Shown: positions 1-9,056, counted from the stretch's first letter. The stretch is DNA of 38,694 nucleotides from Pseudomonadota bacterium (GCA_026399755.1 JAPLQI010000055.1:1-38694); one strand, 5' to 3'. Translations and numbers: made by a program. The notes: generated by a model not told the origin, from the letters alone.

Positions 1-99
1 CTATGCAAAGCAGTGATTTACTTCGACCCTCATGCAAAAAAAGATCGCCCCAAACACCCTAAGCCGCATGATTTTACAGCCTATAAATCAGGGGTTTGA
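1..99 (+). CDS. 3' end of an unidentified gene, cut by the window edge
   Basis: The first 99 bases are open in one frame and end in TGA, giving 32 residues that include YFDPHAKKDRP and end FTAYKSGV. The same tail, identical in DNA, occurs on the minus strand at the other end of the window, where four more residues (ALNE) are visible. I do not recognise the protein. Being present twice in inverted orientation suggests a multicopy gene such as a transposase, but this is inference only, and no start or catalytic motif is visible. Confidence 0.45.
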   Translation, partial: LCKAVIYFDPHAKKDRPKHPKPHDFTAYKSGV

Positions 100-119
100 G
101 CTTAAGTTGATAGGATTGG
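1..119. repeat. 119-bp terminal inverted repeat, left copy
   Basis: Base i of this stretch is complementary to base 38683-i, without mismatch, over 119 bases; the first difference is at base 120. It contains a 32-codon gene tail followed by motif H (cttaagttgataggattgg). The left copy is truncated by the window edge, so the true repeat may be longer. Confidence 0.95.
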
Positions 120-412
120 GTTTCACCCGCCCTACGAAAACATTTCGCTTAAGTTAATAGAACGGGGTGCAATCTGCGTTCTTTTCAGTAGCGCTCGCGG
201 GTTGCACCCGCCCTACGAAAAACATTTCGCTTAAGTTGATAAAACTGCATGAATAACGTTAATGCCATTGCTTAACTTAATACACATCTATCGTAGGGCG
301 GGTGAAACCCGCCGTTTGCATATTTCATCGTAAAGCTCGGCGGGTTTCACCCGCCCTACAAATATCATTGCGCTTAAGTTGATAGGGTTGGGTTGCACCC
401 GCCCTACGATTT
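100..412. repeat. Intergenic cluster of repeat families A and H
   Basis: No gene is seen here. The stretch is made of repeat pieces: motif H-like sequences (cttaagttgatagg or close variants) near 101, 152, 230 and 364, single arms of family A (GGGTTKCACCCGCCCTACGA) near 118, 203 and 390, and one complete family A hairpin at 292-359 whose arms are GTAGGGCGGGTGAAACCCGCC and its complement. The last arm ends at the stop of the glycosyltransferase gene, so the repeats may serve as its 3' processing or termination signal. Confidence 0.8.
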
Positions 413-1768
413 TCAATATGCGTTTTTATTGATAAAGCCTTTGAAAACAGTCAAAAACACAATTTTCAGATCTAAAAACAATGACCAGTTTTCTAAGTAA
501 TGTAGGTCGTAATCGACCCGTGCTTCCATTTTATCGAGGGTGTCGGTTTCACCACGCAGGCCATTGATTTGTGCCCAGCCGGTAATGCCGGGTTTCATTT
601 TATGGCGCAGCATATAGCGCGGTATTAGCTCTTTATAATGATGATTGTGTTGCACGGCGTGCGGCCGTGGGCCGACGATGCTCATGCGCCCTTGTAATAC
701 ATTAATAAACTGCGGCAATTCATCTAAGCTAGTGCGGCGCAAAAAGGGGCCAATCGCGGTAAATCGGGCATCATTTTTTTGTGCTTGGGTAATGGTTTCT
801 TTTGATTCTTTGTGTACTTTCATGCTGCGAAATTTATACACTTTTATTTCTTCACCATTCCAGCCATGGCGGCGTTGTCTAAAAAACACCGGCCCTGGCG
901 AGGTTAGTTTTACGGCAATGGCAACCGCCAGTAAGACAGGGCTAATTAAGATTAAAATTAAACTCGCCAGTAAATAGTCTTCAATTCTTTTGACCAGTTT
1001 ATTGGTGCCACCAAGGGACGAGGCAGAGATATCCAACATTGGCACCCCCATAATAAAGGTAATGCCGTGATTCATAATTCGGTAGGTCAGCATATCGGGC
1101 ACCACGCGAATATCGGCGGCGCTATAGCGTAGTGCGTGCAATACTTTTGGAATCAACACCGTATCGTTTGCGGCTAGGTTGATCCACACTTCATCAAAAT
1201 CATTATTAGCAGCTAATTCTTCTACTTTTTCTAAAGCAAGTGCATCAACGACTTGGCTAATTTGATAGCCGCTCCAAGCCGATCTTTGCACGCGTTTGCT
1301 TAAATCTGCACTCATTGGGCCGGTGCCCACTAATAATACATCTTTGGTGTTGTAGCCTTTTTTGCTTAGCCAACGCATACCTAGCAAGACTAAAGATCGC
1401 TCTAGCACTAAAGCCAGCAACATGAAAAGCATCCACGTACCAATAAATAGCCGCGAGTAGTCATCTGCACTTTTTGAAAAGAACAACCACGCAACCAATA
1501 AGCCGCAAGCCACCAGCCAAGTTAGCTTTACGCGGCCTAATACCGCCAGCCAGCTGCCGCCTCGAAACGATTTGTAAACCGCAGATGAGCAGCCCGCCAC
1601 GATTAAGCTAGTAGCTAAGACGAGTGTTGCGTAATTACCATCCAAATCTTCTGAGCCAAAACGCCATTTGGCAGCAGCAAATGCACTAGCCCATACTGCT
1701 AAAATATCGAACAGTAAAATGAGCGTACTTAATAATGGTGATCCATTTCTTGTTGCATTCGCCCGCAT
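413..1768 (-). CDS. Undecaprenyl-phosphate glucose phosphotransferase (WcaJ/PglC-type polyprenyl phosphotransferase)
   Basis: Predicted to transfer a hexose-1-phosphate, usually glucose-1-phosphate, from the UDP-sugar to undecaprenyl phosphate at the inner membrane, the first step of exopolysaccharide or capsule assembly. The 451-aa protein shows four N-terminal membrane helices (about 12-125), a CoA-binding-like Rossmann region (about 140-240), a fifth hydrophobic segment (about 268-288), and the C-terminal bacterial sugar transferase domain with KFRSM, RRTSLDELPQ and GPRPH. Length fits the full-size WcaJ/EpsE class. It is divergent from a secreted protein and near an O-antigen-ligase-like gene, so a role in surface polysaccharide is consistent. 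ATG start; ribosome binding site weak. The exact sugar cannot be told from sequence. Confidence 0.9.
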   Translation of the reverse strand: MRANATRNGSPLLSTLILLFDILAVWASAFAAAKWRFGSEDLDGNYATLVLATSLIVAGCSSAVYKSFRGGSWLAVLGRVKLTWLVACGLLVAWLFFSKSADDYSRLFIGTWMLFMLLALVLERSLVLLGMRWLSKKGYNTKDVLLVGTGPMSADLSKRVQRSAWSGYQISQVVDALALEKVEELAANNDFDEVWINLAANDTVLIPKVLHALRYSAADIRVVPDMLTYRIMNHGITFIMGVPMLDISASSLGGTNKLVKRIEDYLLASLILILISPVLLAVAIAVKLTSPGPVFFRQRRHGWNGEEIKVYKFRSMKVHKESKETITQAQKNDARFTAIGPFLRRTSLDELPQFINVLQGRMSIVGPRPHAVQHNHHYKELIPRYMLRHKMKPGITGWAQINGLRGETDTLDKMEARVDYDLHYLENWSLFLDLKIVFLTVFKGFINKNAY

Positions 1769-2228
1769 TATTGCTACCCACGCTGTACTTTAATTAACTC
1801 ACTTAACTATTGTTTTGATTGATAAATTCATCAAAAATAAAGCAAGCAATAGTCACTTACATCTCATTCTTACAAACACTGGATTCATCTTTGCACAAAA
1901 ATAGTGAAACAGATTAAATCAAAGCACCCCAAGCGCATTCCTCTATTTAATCAGCAGGCAGCAGAATACACACCTCGCCCTTGATAGATAAGAAAGCTGG
2001 ATAAATTAGTATTTGCTTAATAAAGGATTAATCTGCCATTTGTTAATGTTATGTATATTAGCAATAGCTGTTTTTCTTTTATTCTATTTACGAAATATAC
2101 CACACAAATGTTTCACTTTTAAAGCAACAACACATTCACTACAAATAGAATAAATATAATTGACAATAGCGCGGCTAATGCATACCCTCGCGAAATACAT
2201 AATCCTAAATTTTATGAAGGTGAGCGTA
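1769..2228. other. Divergent intergenic region, AT-rich, promoter-bearing
   Basis: These 460 bases separate the divergent sugar transferase and secreted protein genes and hold no supported gene or repeat family. The sequence is AT-rich, as expected for two back-to-back promoters and possible regulator sites. I see no convincing riboswitch or clear consensus promoter. Confidence 0.5.
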
Positions 2229-2762
2229 ATGAAACTTAAACTTTCCGTATTCGCTTTATCGGCCGTCATGAGCGTAGCGACTTACGCTGCTTTTGAAAAA
2301 GGCATGCCAGCTAACAAAATCGAGCCATCCGTGGCTGAAATGAAACTTGCTAAGAAAAATGCAACAGAAATTATTAAAGCAGGTTTGGCCAGCGATATTA
2401 CCGCACCAAACATGGCAGTTGCCTTGCTTAATCAGCGTTTTTCTTGCTTGCATGTAGCAGAAGGGATGAGCAAAAACGGTGTTGCTCCTACAGCCATCCT
2501 TCCTACCTTGACCGGTGCTTTATGTGCAGGCCCTGAAATTGCGGGTGGCCTAGCGGCAGCTGGTATTGCCCAAGCAGATATTGTTGCTGCAGCAATTTCA
2601 AATGGTTTGGATCCGGCGGCATTTACTGCGGCAACGGCTGCAGGCCCTGGTACAGATGGCGGCATTGCTACTCCTACTGGTACTGGCGCCGCTCCTGTAC
2701 TTACAAGTGCAGCTGCCCCTACACTAAGTGGTGGCGGTACAGGCGCTGTTTCACCTAACTAA
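2229..2762 (+). CDS. Secreted Ala/Gly-rich protein of unknown function
   Basis: The start is placed at the ATG at 2229 rather than further upstream because AAGGTGAG lies just before it and the N-terminus then reads as a clean Sec signal peptide (MKLKLSVFALS... ending near TYA-AF). The 177-aa product has a helical, Ala-rich middle (about 45-140) with two cysteines (Cys73, Cys99) that could form a disulfide, and a low-complexity Gly/Thr/Ala/Pro tail. I do not recognise a family. It stands between a polysaccharide-initiating transferase and an O-antigen-ligase-like gene and is closed by its own strong terminator, so it is a separate transcription unit. A role in the exopolysaccharide matrix or cell surface is a guess from location. 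Confidence 0.7.
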   Translation: MKLKLSVFALSAVMSVATYAAFEKGMPANKIEPSVAEMKLAKKNATEIIKAGLASDITAPNMAVALLNQRFSCLHVAEGMSKNGVAPTAILPTLTGALCAGPEIAGGLAAAGIAQADIVAAAISNGLDPAAFTAATAAGPGTDGGIATPTGTGAAPVLTSAAAPTLSGGGTGAVSPN

Positions 2763-2785
2763 TTTAGCATGCACTAGCACGCTAC

Positions 2786-2813
2786 GAAGATGCCCTAGGG
2801 CATCTTCTTTTTT
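2786..2813 (+). terminator. Rho-independent terminator of the secreted Ala-rich protein gene
   Basis: GAAGATGCCC, a two-base centre and GGGCATCTTC form a perfect 10-bp stem followed by a run of seven T, 24 bases after the stop codon. Confidence 0.9.
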
Positions 2814-2864
2814 GTCTGCATTTTGTTATGTGCGCCACAAAAACCATTATCTTGGGCTGCTTTT

Positions 2865-2933
2865 CGTAGGGCGGGTGCAACCCGCCAGCTTTGGTGTGAA
2901 GTTTGATAAAACGGCGGGTTGCACCCGCCCTAA
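2865..2933. repeat. Family A hairpin repeat
   Basis: Two arms (CGTAGGGCGGGTGCAACCCG and its near complement) surround a roughly 27-base spacer. This is one of about seven two-armed family A copies in the window; it lies in the promoter region of the O-antigen-ligase-like gene. Confidence 0.85.
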
Positions 2934-2961
2934 GATACTAAAAATTTAAAATTGAGCTGTA

Positions 2962-4434
2962 ATGATAAATGCTTTAGATTCTCGCCGTGATGAGCCCATA
3001 TTTTGGCTATTAATTGCACAGATTTGCTGGGCGCCTTTGCCGCTTGCCAGTAATCGCACTTGGGCGCTGGGGATATTGCTGGTTTTTAGCCTATCGCTTT
3101 GGCTAACGGCAGCCGTGCGATATAGGGCGCATTGGCCAGCGGTGATTGATCGCTTAAAAACATTCGCGCTGCCTTTAAGCCTATTACTCGCCCTATTGTG
3201 CTGGACACTATTGCAAGCCACAGCGCTGCCTTATGTCGTAATTCAATGGCTATCCCCAAATGCAGCGCAAATATGGCAAAACATTGCGCCGGAAGCCACG
3301 GCCACCATCTCGCTGAATGCAGCACAAACCCAATTGCAAGCTGCACTGTGTTTTATCTATGGCAGTGCTTTTTTATTTACTGTATTGCTAGTGCGCTCTT
3401 CGCGGCGAATGATGGCCTTGGCCTATGCGCTATTTTTTATGGCGCTTTTTCAAGCTTTATTGGGTGGATTTTTATATTCGCTTAACGCTCAATATGAGCT
3501 ATTCACTAGCAATGTATTTCATGGCCGTATGCTGGGCACTTTTGTTTACCATAACAATGCAGCGGCCATGTTGGCGATGTGTTTATCCATCGGTATTGGC
3601 TTATTTATTGTGCAATTAGAAAAAAATACCGGCAGCCAACATAAAAAATGGGCGGTTAATTTGCTTGATTTTATATTGAGCAAAAAAATGTTGCTGCGTT
3701 TAGGTTTAGTGATTTTAGTGATTGCGCTGGTGATGACGCGCTCTCGCATGGGCAATGCGGGCTTTTTTACTGCCATGCTTATCAGCCTTGCCCTCTATGC
3801 CGTATTTAGCCCAAAGGTGCGCAAAGTCATCTTTGTTTTATTAATCAGCTTGGTGCTAATTGATATCTGGATTTTGGGCCAATGGGTGGGCTTAGATAAA
3901 GTTGTCGATCGGCTTGAAGCCACTCAGCTTAATAAGGCAGCCAAAGACACAGTGATTAGCAAGTCCCAAAAAGAGAGCTCGCTCAATTTTGTGCAGCCTC
4001 ATATCGAGGAATCAGTCGAAGAGCGCACCCTGCCGCTCTCCTACGCTACACGGGCGGTGAATGATTATTTTTGGACGGGATCAGGCGCGGGCACGTTTTA
4101 CTCCATTTTCCCGCAATACCGCCCCGCCAACTCGAAAGGCTATTACGATCATGCCCATAATGATTATGTCGAGATTCTGACGGACTATGGCGTGATTGGT
4201 GCAAGCTTTTTTGTGCTTTTGGCGCTATCCTCGCTATGGCGTGTCATCAAAACCATTCAGATTCGTAAGCACCCAGTCGCTCGCGGCATCGCGCTTGGGG
4301 CCTTGATGGCGATGTTAGAAATACTTTTGCACAGCTTGGTGGATTTCAACTTACAAATCCCCGCCAATGCCCTGCTGTTTACCGTGATCCTAGCCATGGG
4401 CTGGAGCACGGCGCAGGTGGATAAACAGGGATAA
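2962..4434 (+). CDS. O-antigen ligase / polysaccharide polymerase-like membrane protein (Wzy_C family)
   Basis: A 490-aa polytopic inner-membrane protein with about ten to twelve hydrophobic helices and a large periplasmic loop (about 310-390). The loop and following helix carry the Wzy_C signature, seen as YYDHAHNDYVEILTDYGVIG near residues 393-412. Family members polymerise or ligate undecaprenyl-linked glycans in the periplasm (WaaL, Wzy, PilO-type glycosyltransferases); sequence alone does not tell which. The neighbouring priming glycosyltransferase supports polysaccharide assembly. The ribosome binding site is weak. No other glycan-assembly genes are adjacent, so the rest of the pathway must lie elsewhere. 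Confidence 0.85.
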   Translation: MINALDSRRDEPIFWLLIAQICWAPLPLASNRTWALGILLVFSLSLWLTAAVRYRAHWPAVIDRLKTFALPLSLLLALLCWTLLQATALPYVVIQWLSPNAAQIWQNIAPEATATISLNAAQTQLQAALCFIYGSAFLFTVLLVRSSRRMMALAYALFFMALFQALLGGFLYSLNAQYELFTSNVFHGRMLGTFVYHNNAAAMLAMCLSIGIGLFIVQLEKNTGSQHKKWAVNLLDFILSKKMLLRLGLVILVIALVMTRSRMGNAGFFTAMLISLALYAVFSPKVRKVIFVLLISLVLIDIWILGQWVGLDKVVDRLEATQLNKAAKDTVISKSQKESSLNFVQPHIEESVEERTLPLSYATRAVNDYFWTGSGAGTFYSIFPQYRPANSKGYYDHAHNDYVEILTDYGVIGASFFVLLALSSLWRVIKTIQIRKHPVARGIALGALMAMLEILLHSLVDFNLQIPANALLFTVILAMGWSTAQVDKQG

Positions 4435-4712
4435 TTTGTAGGGCGCAATAAGTCCGAGGCTTTATCCAGACGCATTGCGCCGTGTGCCCAAGCACCATGC
4501 GGCGTAATGCAGTTTTATAGGGTGCAAAACGCCAGAGGCGTTACGCACCATCGCAATGCCGCAGCATAGCGGTGCGCAAAAAAAGCGTTTGCACACCCTA
4601 TAAAATCGAGTCGTGCGGGTGTTTGGCAGGGTGCAGCCCGCCGATTTGTAGTATTTCATGCCATAAAGGCGGGTTTCACCCGCCCTACGAAAGCCAACCA
4701 CAGAGAATCACT
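4435..4712. repeat. Intergenic repeats: family B (4513-4605) and family A (4625-4690)
   Basis: The gap between the ligase-like gene and lapD-like gene is filled by a fragment resembling the GGCGTAATGC repeat, a family B unit whose arms are GGGTGCAAAACGCC...GGCGTTACGCACC and GGTGCGCAA...GCGTTTGCACACCC, then a family A unit that ends 23 bases before the LapD-like start codon. No gene is supported; the open frame running upstream of the LapD start is repeat sequence. Confidence 0.8.
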
Positions 4713-6653
4713 ATGTCACTCAGGCTTAAATTTTTAATCGGCTTAACCCTCTTGTTTACGCTATTGATGGTTGGCTTATTTGTTGAGCGCGTACACAGCA
4801 CACGCCAGTATGTGGAGGCTCAGCTGGCCTCCACTGCCCAAGATGCGGCATCGTCCTTGGTCTACCCCATCTCGCGCGCCTTGGGTAAAGACGATGTGAT
4901 TTTGGCGGAGATAGCGATTAAGTCATTATTAGATAGAGGCTATTACCAGCGCATCGAGATTGTGGCTTTAAGTGGCAAAACCATGGCTAAGATGGAGCAG
5001 AGTAAGCGTATTGATGGCGTACCAGCTTGGTTTCTTGCTTGGCAGCATTTAGAGCCAGCACCTGGCTCTGCGTTAATCAGCGATGGTTGGCGTCAGCTAG
5101 GGCGTGTAGTGGTGATTAGCGAGCCTGCTTTGGCTTACAAGCAGCTTTGGGATGTACTCACACATACGCTGGCTTTATTGCTGATTGCCTATGTGATTAG
5201 CTTGGTGGTGATGAATTTCTTGGTGCGCATCCTGCTACAGCCGCTTACTGCCATTGAAAAATCGGCCAATGAGGTACAAGAGCGCGAGTTTAATCCGATT
5301 AATGTTATCCCTAGCACCCGTGAGTTTCGCCGTGTGGTGCAGGCTTTTAATTTGATGATAGAGCGAGTGCGCCAGTTTTTAACGCTAGAGCAGCAGCGAG
5401 CCGAAGAGTATCGCCACCAAGCCTTTACCGACGCCACCACCGGCCTAGATAATCGCCGCAACCTAGATTTGCGCCTAGACGGCGTACTTAAAAAATTGCC
5501 ACACGATAGCATCGGTGCCGCATTTGCAATTCAGCTTGAAGACTTAAGCCAATTAAATAATAGAGAAGGCTATCAAAAAGGCGATGCTATTCTTAAAAAC
5601 ATCGCCAATATCCTGCTAGATAAAATGGGCAAGCAAAGCCCCTTAATTGCCCGCCTAAATGGCACCACTCTTTTTGCGCTGCGCTTTGATTTAAGTAGCG
5701 AGCAAATCGATCAAATGGGCGATCAAATTTTGGCCAGCCTCAAAATCATGCGCAGCGATATTCCGGTGCAATATGGCTTGGCCATTGTTGATTTTGCAAA
5801 TGGCACACTTAAATCCAAGCTGCTATCCAGCACCGATTTAGCCTTGCAACAGGCGCTATTTAATGGCGGCGCATCGTTTCAAAGGCTTTCTGCCAATGAA
5901 TCATCTAATCAACTTGGCTCGCAACAATGGCGCGAAGTATTGCAAGCGGCTATTCAAGGTAAAACTTGGGGTATTCAAGCGCAGGTGGTGCAAACCATTG
6001 CCAATAAAGCCCCACTACATCAAGAGCTCACCGCTCGTTTACGCAATCAAGATGGGCCTTGGATTAGTGCTGGCCTGTTTATGCCTATGGCCGCCCGACA
6101 TGGTTTATTGCAAGCGGCCGAGCAATCTTTATTTGATTTAGCTATCGATAAATTAGAAAACGCAGCGGTATTACAAGGCCAATCGATTGCGCTGAATGTC
6201 GGCTTATTAGGCGCATTAGGCAGTGTGGCTGGGCAAGATGAATTTGTGGCAAGGCTGACCAAGCTTAAAAAACACGCAGCCCGCATTGCTTTTGAAGTGC
6301 CAGAGCATCAATTACTGGCCATGCCCGAGCTAGCCCTGCGCTTTGCCCGACTATTACGCGATGCGGGCTTTGGTTTTGGTATTGATCAATTTGGCTTTTC
6401 CGCCTCTGCCGCCACTTTAATTCGCGAATTAAAACCACAATACGTCAAAATTGATCGCCGTTTAATTATCGATATGGTGGAGCATAAAGACACGCGGGAA
6501 ATGATTATTTCGCTGATCCAAGTGGCCGAATCACTCAATATCACCACCATCGCCCAAGGCATCGAAACCGAATCACAAATAGCGCTACTCAACACAATGA
6601 AAATCAGCGCCATGCAGGGCTATTACCTTGGCAGGCCGAGTGAGGTGATATAA
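4713..6653 (+). CDS. LapD-like c-di-GMP receptor (degenerate GGDEF-EAL, HAMP)
   Basis: The start is set at 4713 because the protein then begins MSLRLKFLIG and matches the LapD layout; upstream codons are repeat DNA. The 646-aa product has TM1 (about 7-25), a periplasmic LapD_MoxY_N domain (about 26-148, with GYYQRIEIV and WFLAWQHLEPAPG), TM2 (about 150-172), a HAMP segment, then GGDEF- and EAL-like domains. Both active sites are broken: the GGDEF position reads NGTTLF and the EAL position reads HQEL, as in LapD, which binds c-di-GMP without making or cleaving it. Known LapD sequesters the protease LapG and so keeps large adhesins on the cell surface. No lapG lies next to it here. Confidence 0.85.
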   Translation: MSLRLKFLIGLTLLFTLLMVGLFVERVHSTRQYVEAQLASTAQDAASSLVYPISRALGKDDVILAEIAIKSLLDRGYYQRIEIVALSGKTMAKMEQSKRIDGVPAWFLAWQHLEPAPGSALISDGWRQLGRVVVISEPALAYKQLWDVLTHTLALLLIAYVISLVVMNFLVRILLQPLTAIEKSANEVQEREFNPINVIPSTREFRRVVQAFNLMIERVRQFLTLEQQRAEEYRHQAFTDATTGLDNRRNLDLRLDGVLKKLPHDSIGAAFAIQLEDLSQLNNREGYQKGDAILKNIANILLDKMGKQSPLIARLNGTTLFALRFDLSSEQIDQMGDQILASLKIMRSDIPVQYGLAIVDFANGTLKSKLLSSTDLALQQALFNGGASFQRLSANESSNQLGSQQWREVLQAAIQGKTWGIQAQVVQTIANKAPLHQELTARLRNQDGPWISAGLFMPMAARHGLLQAAEQSLFDLAIDKLENAAVLQGQSIALNVGLLGALGSVAGQDEFVARLTKLKKHAARIAFEVPEHQLLAMPELALRFARLLRDAGFGFGIDQFGFSASAATLIRELKPQYVKIDRRLIIDMVEHKDTREMIISLIQVAESLNITTIAQGIETESQIALLNTMKISAMQGYYLGRPSEVI

Positions 6654-6782
6654 AGGGTTACATAAATTTGATGCACTTATTCCCCAATCCTATCAACTTA
6701 AGCGAAATGTTTTTCGTAGGGCGGGTGAAACCCGCGTCTTTTTCAGTATGGCTCGCGGGTTGCACCCGCCCTACGAAATCCT
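6654..6782. repeat. Motif H plus family A hairpin between convergent genes
   Basis: Motif H (ccaatcctatcaacttaag) at 6684-6702 is followed by a family A unit at 6715-6775. It sits exactly between the converging LapD-like and LysR genes and may act as a bidirectional 3' end; no classical T-tract terminator is present. Confidence 0.8.
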
Positions 6783-7682
6783 TCACCCCAACTCACACTG
6801 CTCTAGCAACCAATCCTTAAACACTCTAACCGGATAGGCATCGCGCTTGCTATTGGGGTGGACTAGGTAGTAGGCGTTTTTGCTGGGCACGGGACTATCA
6901 ACTGCTACCACCAAGCGCCCGCTGGCTAGCTCGTCTTGTACTAAAAATAGCGGCAATACCGCCATACCTAGCCCTGCCAAAGCAGCCTGAATCACCATAT
7001 AAAACTGCTCAAATCTTGGGCCTTTTACCGCGTTGATGCTGGGCTCCCCCACCGCTTCAAACCAATTGGCCCATGCATCGGGGCGGGTGCTGTGTTGCAA
7101 TAAGGTAAAGCCCAGCAAATCTGCGGGGCCTTTTAAGCAGCGGCCTGCCAGCAGGCTGGGGGCGCAGATGGGCACGGTGACTTCGTTCATCAAATGGTGG
7201 TATTCCACGCCTGGCCAAGAGGTATCGCCAAAGTGAATCGCAACGTCGATTTCTTCTTTAGCAAAATCAAACGGCTTTAAGCGCGTCAGTAAGTTAAGCT
7301 GGATTTCTGGGTAGCGAGTAGTAAAGCTCCCCAACCTAGGCACTAACCAGCGCGAGCCAAAGGTGGGCAAGATGGCTAAATTGAGCGCGCCACTGGTGCC
7401 GCTATACGCCATCAAAGCCAGCGTGGCCGCCTCTGCCCTATCGAGCACATCCCGAATATCCCTCGCATAGGCTTCCCCCGCATCGGTCATAACCAATCGT
7501 TGCTTAATCCGATGAAAAAGCGCCCTACCCAAAAATTCCTCCAGCAAACGAATCTGCCGGCTGACCGCGCTTTGCGTGATGTTTAATTCTATCGCTGCAC
7601 GGGTAAAACTAAGCTGGCGCGCAGCCGCATCAAAACACTGTAAAGCGGCAAGTGAAGGAAGAATGCGTCGCATAGACTTCAT
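6783..7682 (-). CDS. LysR-family transcriptional regulator (GcvA-like subgroup)
   Basis: A 299-aa LysR regulator. The N-terminal winged helix-turn-helix is clear (LPSLAALQCFDAAARQLSFT, AAIELNITQSAVSRQIRLLE, about residues 8-66), followed by the linker helix and a type-2 periplasmic-binding-like effector domain (about 95-297). The opening LPSLAALQCF and TQSAVSRQI resemble the GcvA/AmpR subgroup. It is divergent from the HglS-family dioxygenase gene across a 345-bp region, the usual layout for a LysR protein controlling its neighbour, so regulation of 2-oxoadipate or related catabolism is likely but inferred. An alternative ATG lies three codons in; neither start has a strong ribosome binding site. 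Confidence 0.88.
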   Translation of the reverse strand: MKSMRRILPSLAALQCFDAAARQLSFTRAAIELNITQSAVSRQIRLLEEFLGRALFHRIKQRLVMTDAGEAYARDIRDVLDRAEAATLALMAYSGTSGALNLAILPTFGSRWLVPRLGSFTTRYPEIQLNLLTRLKPFDFAKEEIDVAIHFGDTSWPGVEYHHLMNEVTVPICAPSLLAGRCLKGPADLLGFTLLQHSTRPDAWANWFEAVGEPSINAVKGPRFEQFYMVIQAALAGLGMAVLPLFLVQDELASGRLVVAVDSPVPSKNAYYLVHPNSKRDAYPVRVFKDWLLEQCELG

Positions 7683-8027
7683 GAGTTTTAGGAATGATGT
7701 AATAAGAATACATCGCTTGAAGCCAATCGCAAATCGTCACAGACTGTGAAATGGAAAACTTTGAAAAAAGTGGACCACTTAAATACAAAATTTGCGGCTT
7801 AGTGCCCATTTTTATCAACTTAAGTGAAAAGTTTTTCATAGGGCGGGTGCAACCCGCCGAGCTTTGCTGAAACACGAAAAACGGCGGGTTGCACCCGCCC
7901 TACAAATACATGATTTAAAAATTTTATCCATATAAAACACCCTGACAGAACCATAAGGCGGGTGTAACCCGCGTATTTTCATAGCCCTGCACCGCTTGCA
8001 TACACACTCATAAAAGGTCTTGCCAAA
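7683..8027. other. Divergent lysR / hglS-like regulatory region with family A repeats
   Basis: Besides the candidate dyad, the stretch holds a motif H piece (tatcaacttaag at 7812), a full family A hairpin at 7837-7903 and a single family A arm near 7955. The repeats lie between the two divergent promoters. AAAGG about 11 bases before 8028 is the likely ribosome binding site of the dioxygenase gene. Confidence 0.6.
7697..7713. promoter_or_regulatory. Candidate LysR-type dyad upstream of the regulator gene
   Basis: ATGTA, seven bases, TACAT form a dyad with the T-N11-A layout typical of LysR-family sites. It lies 15-31 bases upstream of the regulator start codon, where autoregulation would be expected. 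Short dyads arise by chance, so this is tentative. Confidence 0.3.
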
Positions 8028-9056
8028 ATGGAACAGAATGTCTTTGAAACATCCCAGCTTGCTCAATTACTGATACGTGTTGCGGGTGCAGATAAAGCGC
8101 AGCAGCTTTTTGCCATGATAGAGGTGGACCCACGCTTGCTGGGGGCCAACGATGCCCGCGTAAGCCGTGGCTTGCTGGCCCAAGCGATGAATATGATGTT
8201 GTTTGCACAAAACTTGGCAGCGGTGCCTGAAGGCGCTCGTTATGTGGCAGAAAGACTGGCGGCGGGCGAGAAAGTGCTGTTTGATCATGGCGCGCTGCGT
8301 ACCGTGGATGCACCCCGCACCGGCGCTTTGCCACATGGCGAGCTGGCGTTTAAACGCATTTTGGAGCCGCTGGGTTTTGCCGTGGCCAATGTGTATCCGC
8401 TTAAAAAACTAAAAATGACCGGCCGCGCTTACTGTCATCTGGATTTACCCGAAGTGATTTCGCAATTTTTTGTTTCCGAATTGCACGTTGAGCAGTTCTC
8501 AATGAATTTCCAGATTGCTGCCGAGCGCGTGGTACACAACTCCCGCGATCCGCTAAAGCCTGAGCATTTAAGCCTGCTGGCGCAATTAAGCGAGCATCAT
8601 TCCTTAAGCTTTGATGATGCCGTAACCCTCTTGCCTGCCTTGGTCGGCTGTTTTGATGTGCAGCATGAAGTGCCGCATCTGGTGGATTACCAAACACTGC
8701 TGGCAGAATCTGCCGAAATGGCGTGGATCAGCACCGAAGGCAATCGCTTTAACCACGCCACGGATCGTGTGCCGCATGTGATAGAGCTAGCTGATGAGCT
8801 GCGTGCAAAGGGCTACCCAATTAAAGACAGCGTTGAGATTTCCGGCTCGGGCGCGGTGCGACAAACCGCACTGAAAGCCGCCATGGTGCAGCGGATTTTC
8901 CTCGACGAAAAAAACCACCCCGTCACCCGCACCGTACCTGGCTCTTTCTACGAATTTATCAGCCGCGACAAACTCCCAAATAGCGAAGCGCTAGATTTAC
9001 GCTTTGATGCATCCAATGCGCAGGGGATTTTTAAGATGACGGCAGTGGCGGCTTAG
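8028..9056 (+). CDS. hglS: 2-oxoadipate dioxygenase/decarboxylase family protein (HglS/YdcJ, DUF1338)
   Basis: Family members (HglS of Pseudomonas putida, YdcJ of E. coli) are Fe(II) enzymes that convert 2-oxoadipate to D-2-hydroxyglutarate with loss of CO2 in lysine catabolism. The expected residues are visible: His87 with Arg91 in FDHGALRTV, His243 in GNRFNHATDR and Glu309 in VPGSFYEF, with spacing close to that of the characterised enzyme (His70, Arg74, His226, Glu294). At 342 aa it is about 100 residues shorter than HglS, so it belongs to a compact branch and its substrate may differ. The next gene encodes a D-2-hydroxyglutarate dehydrogenase-like protein, which would use the product. A divergent LysR gene probably regulates it. 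Confidence 0.82.
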   Translation: MEQNVFETSQLAQLLIRVAGADKAQQLFAMIEVDPRLLGANDARVSRGLLAQAMNMMLFAQNLAAVPEGARYVAERLAAGEKVLFDHGALRTVDAPRTGALPHGELAFKRILEPLGFAVANVYPLKKLKMTGRAYCHLDLPEVISQFFVSELHVEQFSMNFQIAAERVVHNSRDPLKPEHLSLLAQLSEHHSLSFDDAVTLLPALVGCFDVQHEVPHLVDYQTLLAESAEMAWISTEGNRFNHATDRVPHVIELADELRAKGYPIKDSVEISGSGAVRQTALKAAMVQRIFLDEKNHPVTRTVPGSFYEFISRDKLPNSEALDLRFDASNAQGIFKMTAVAA

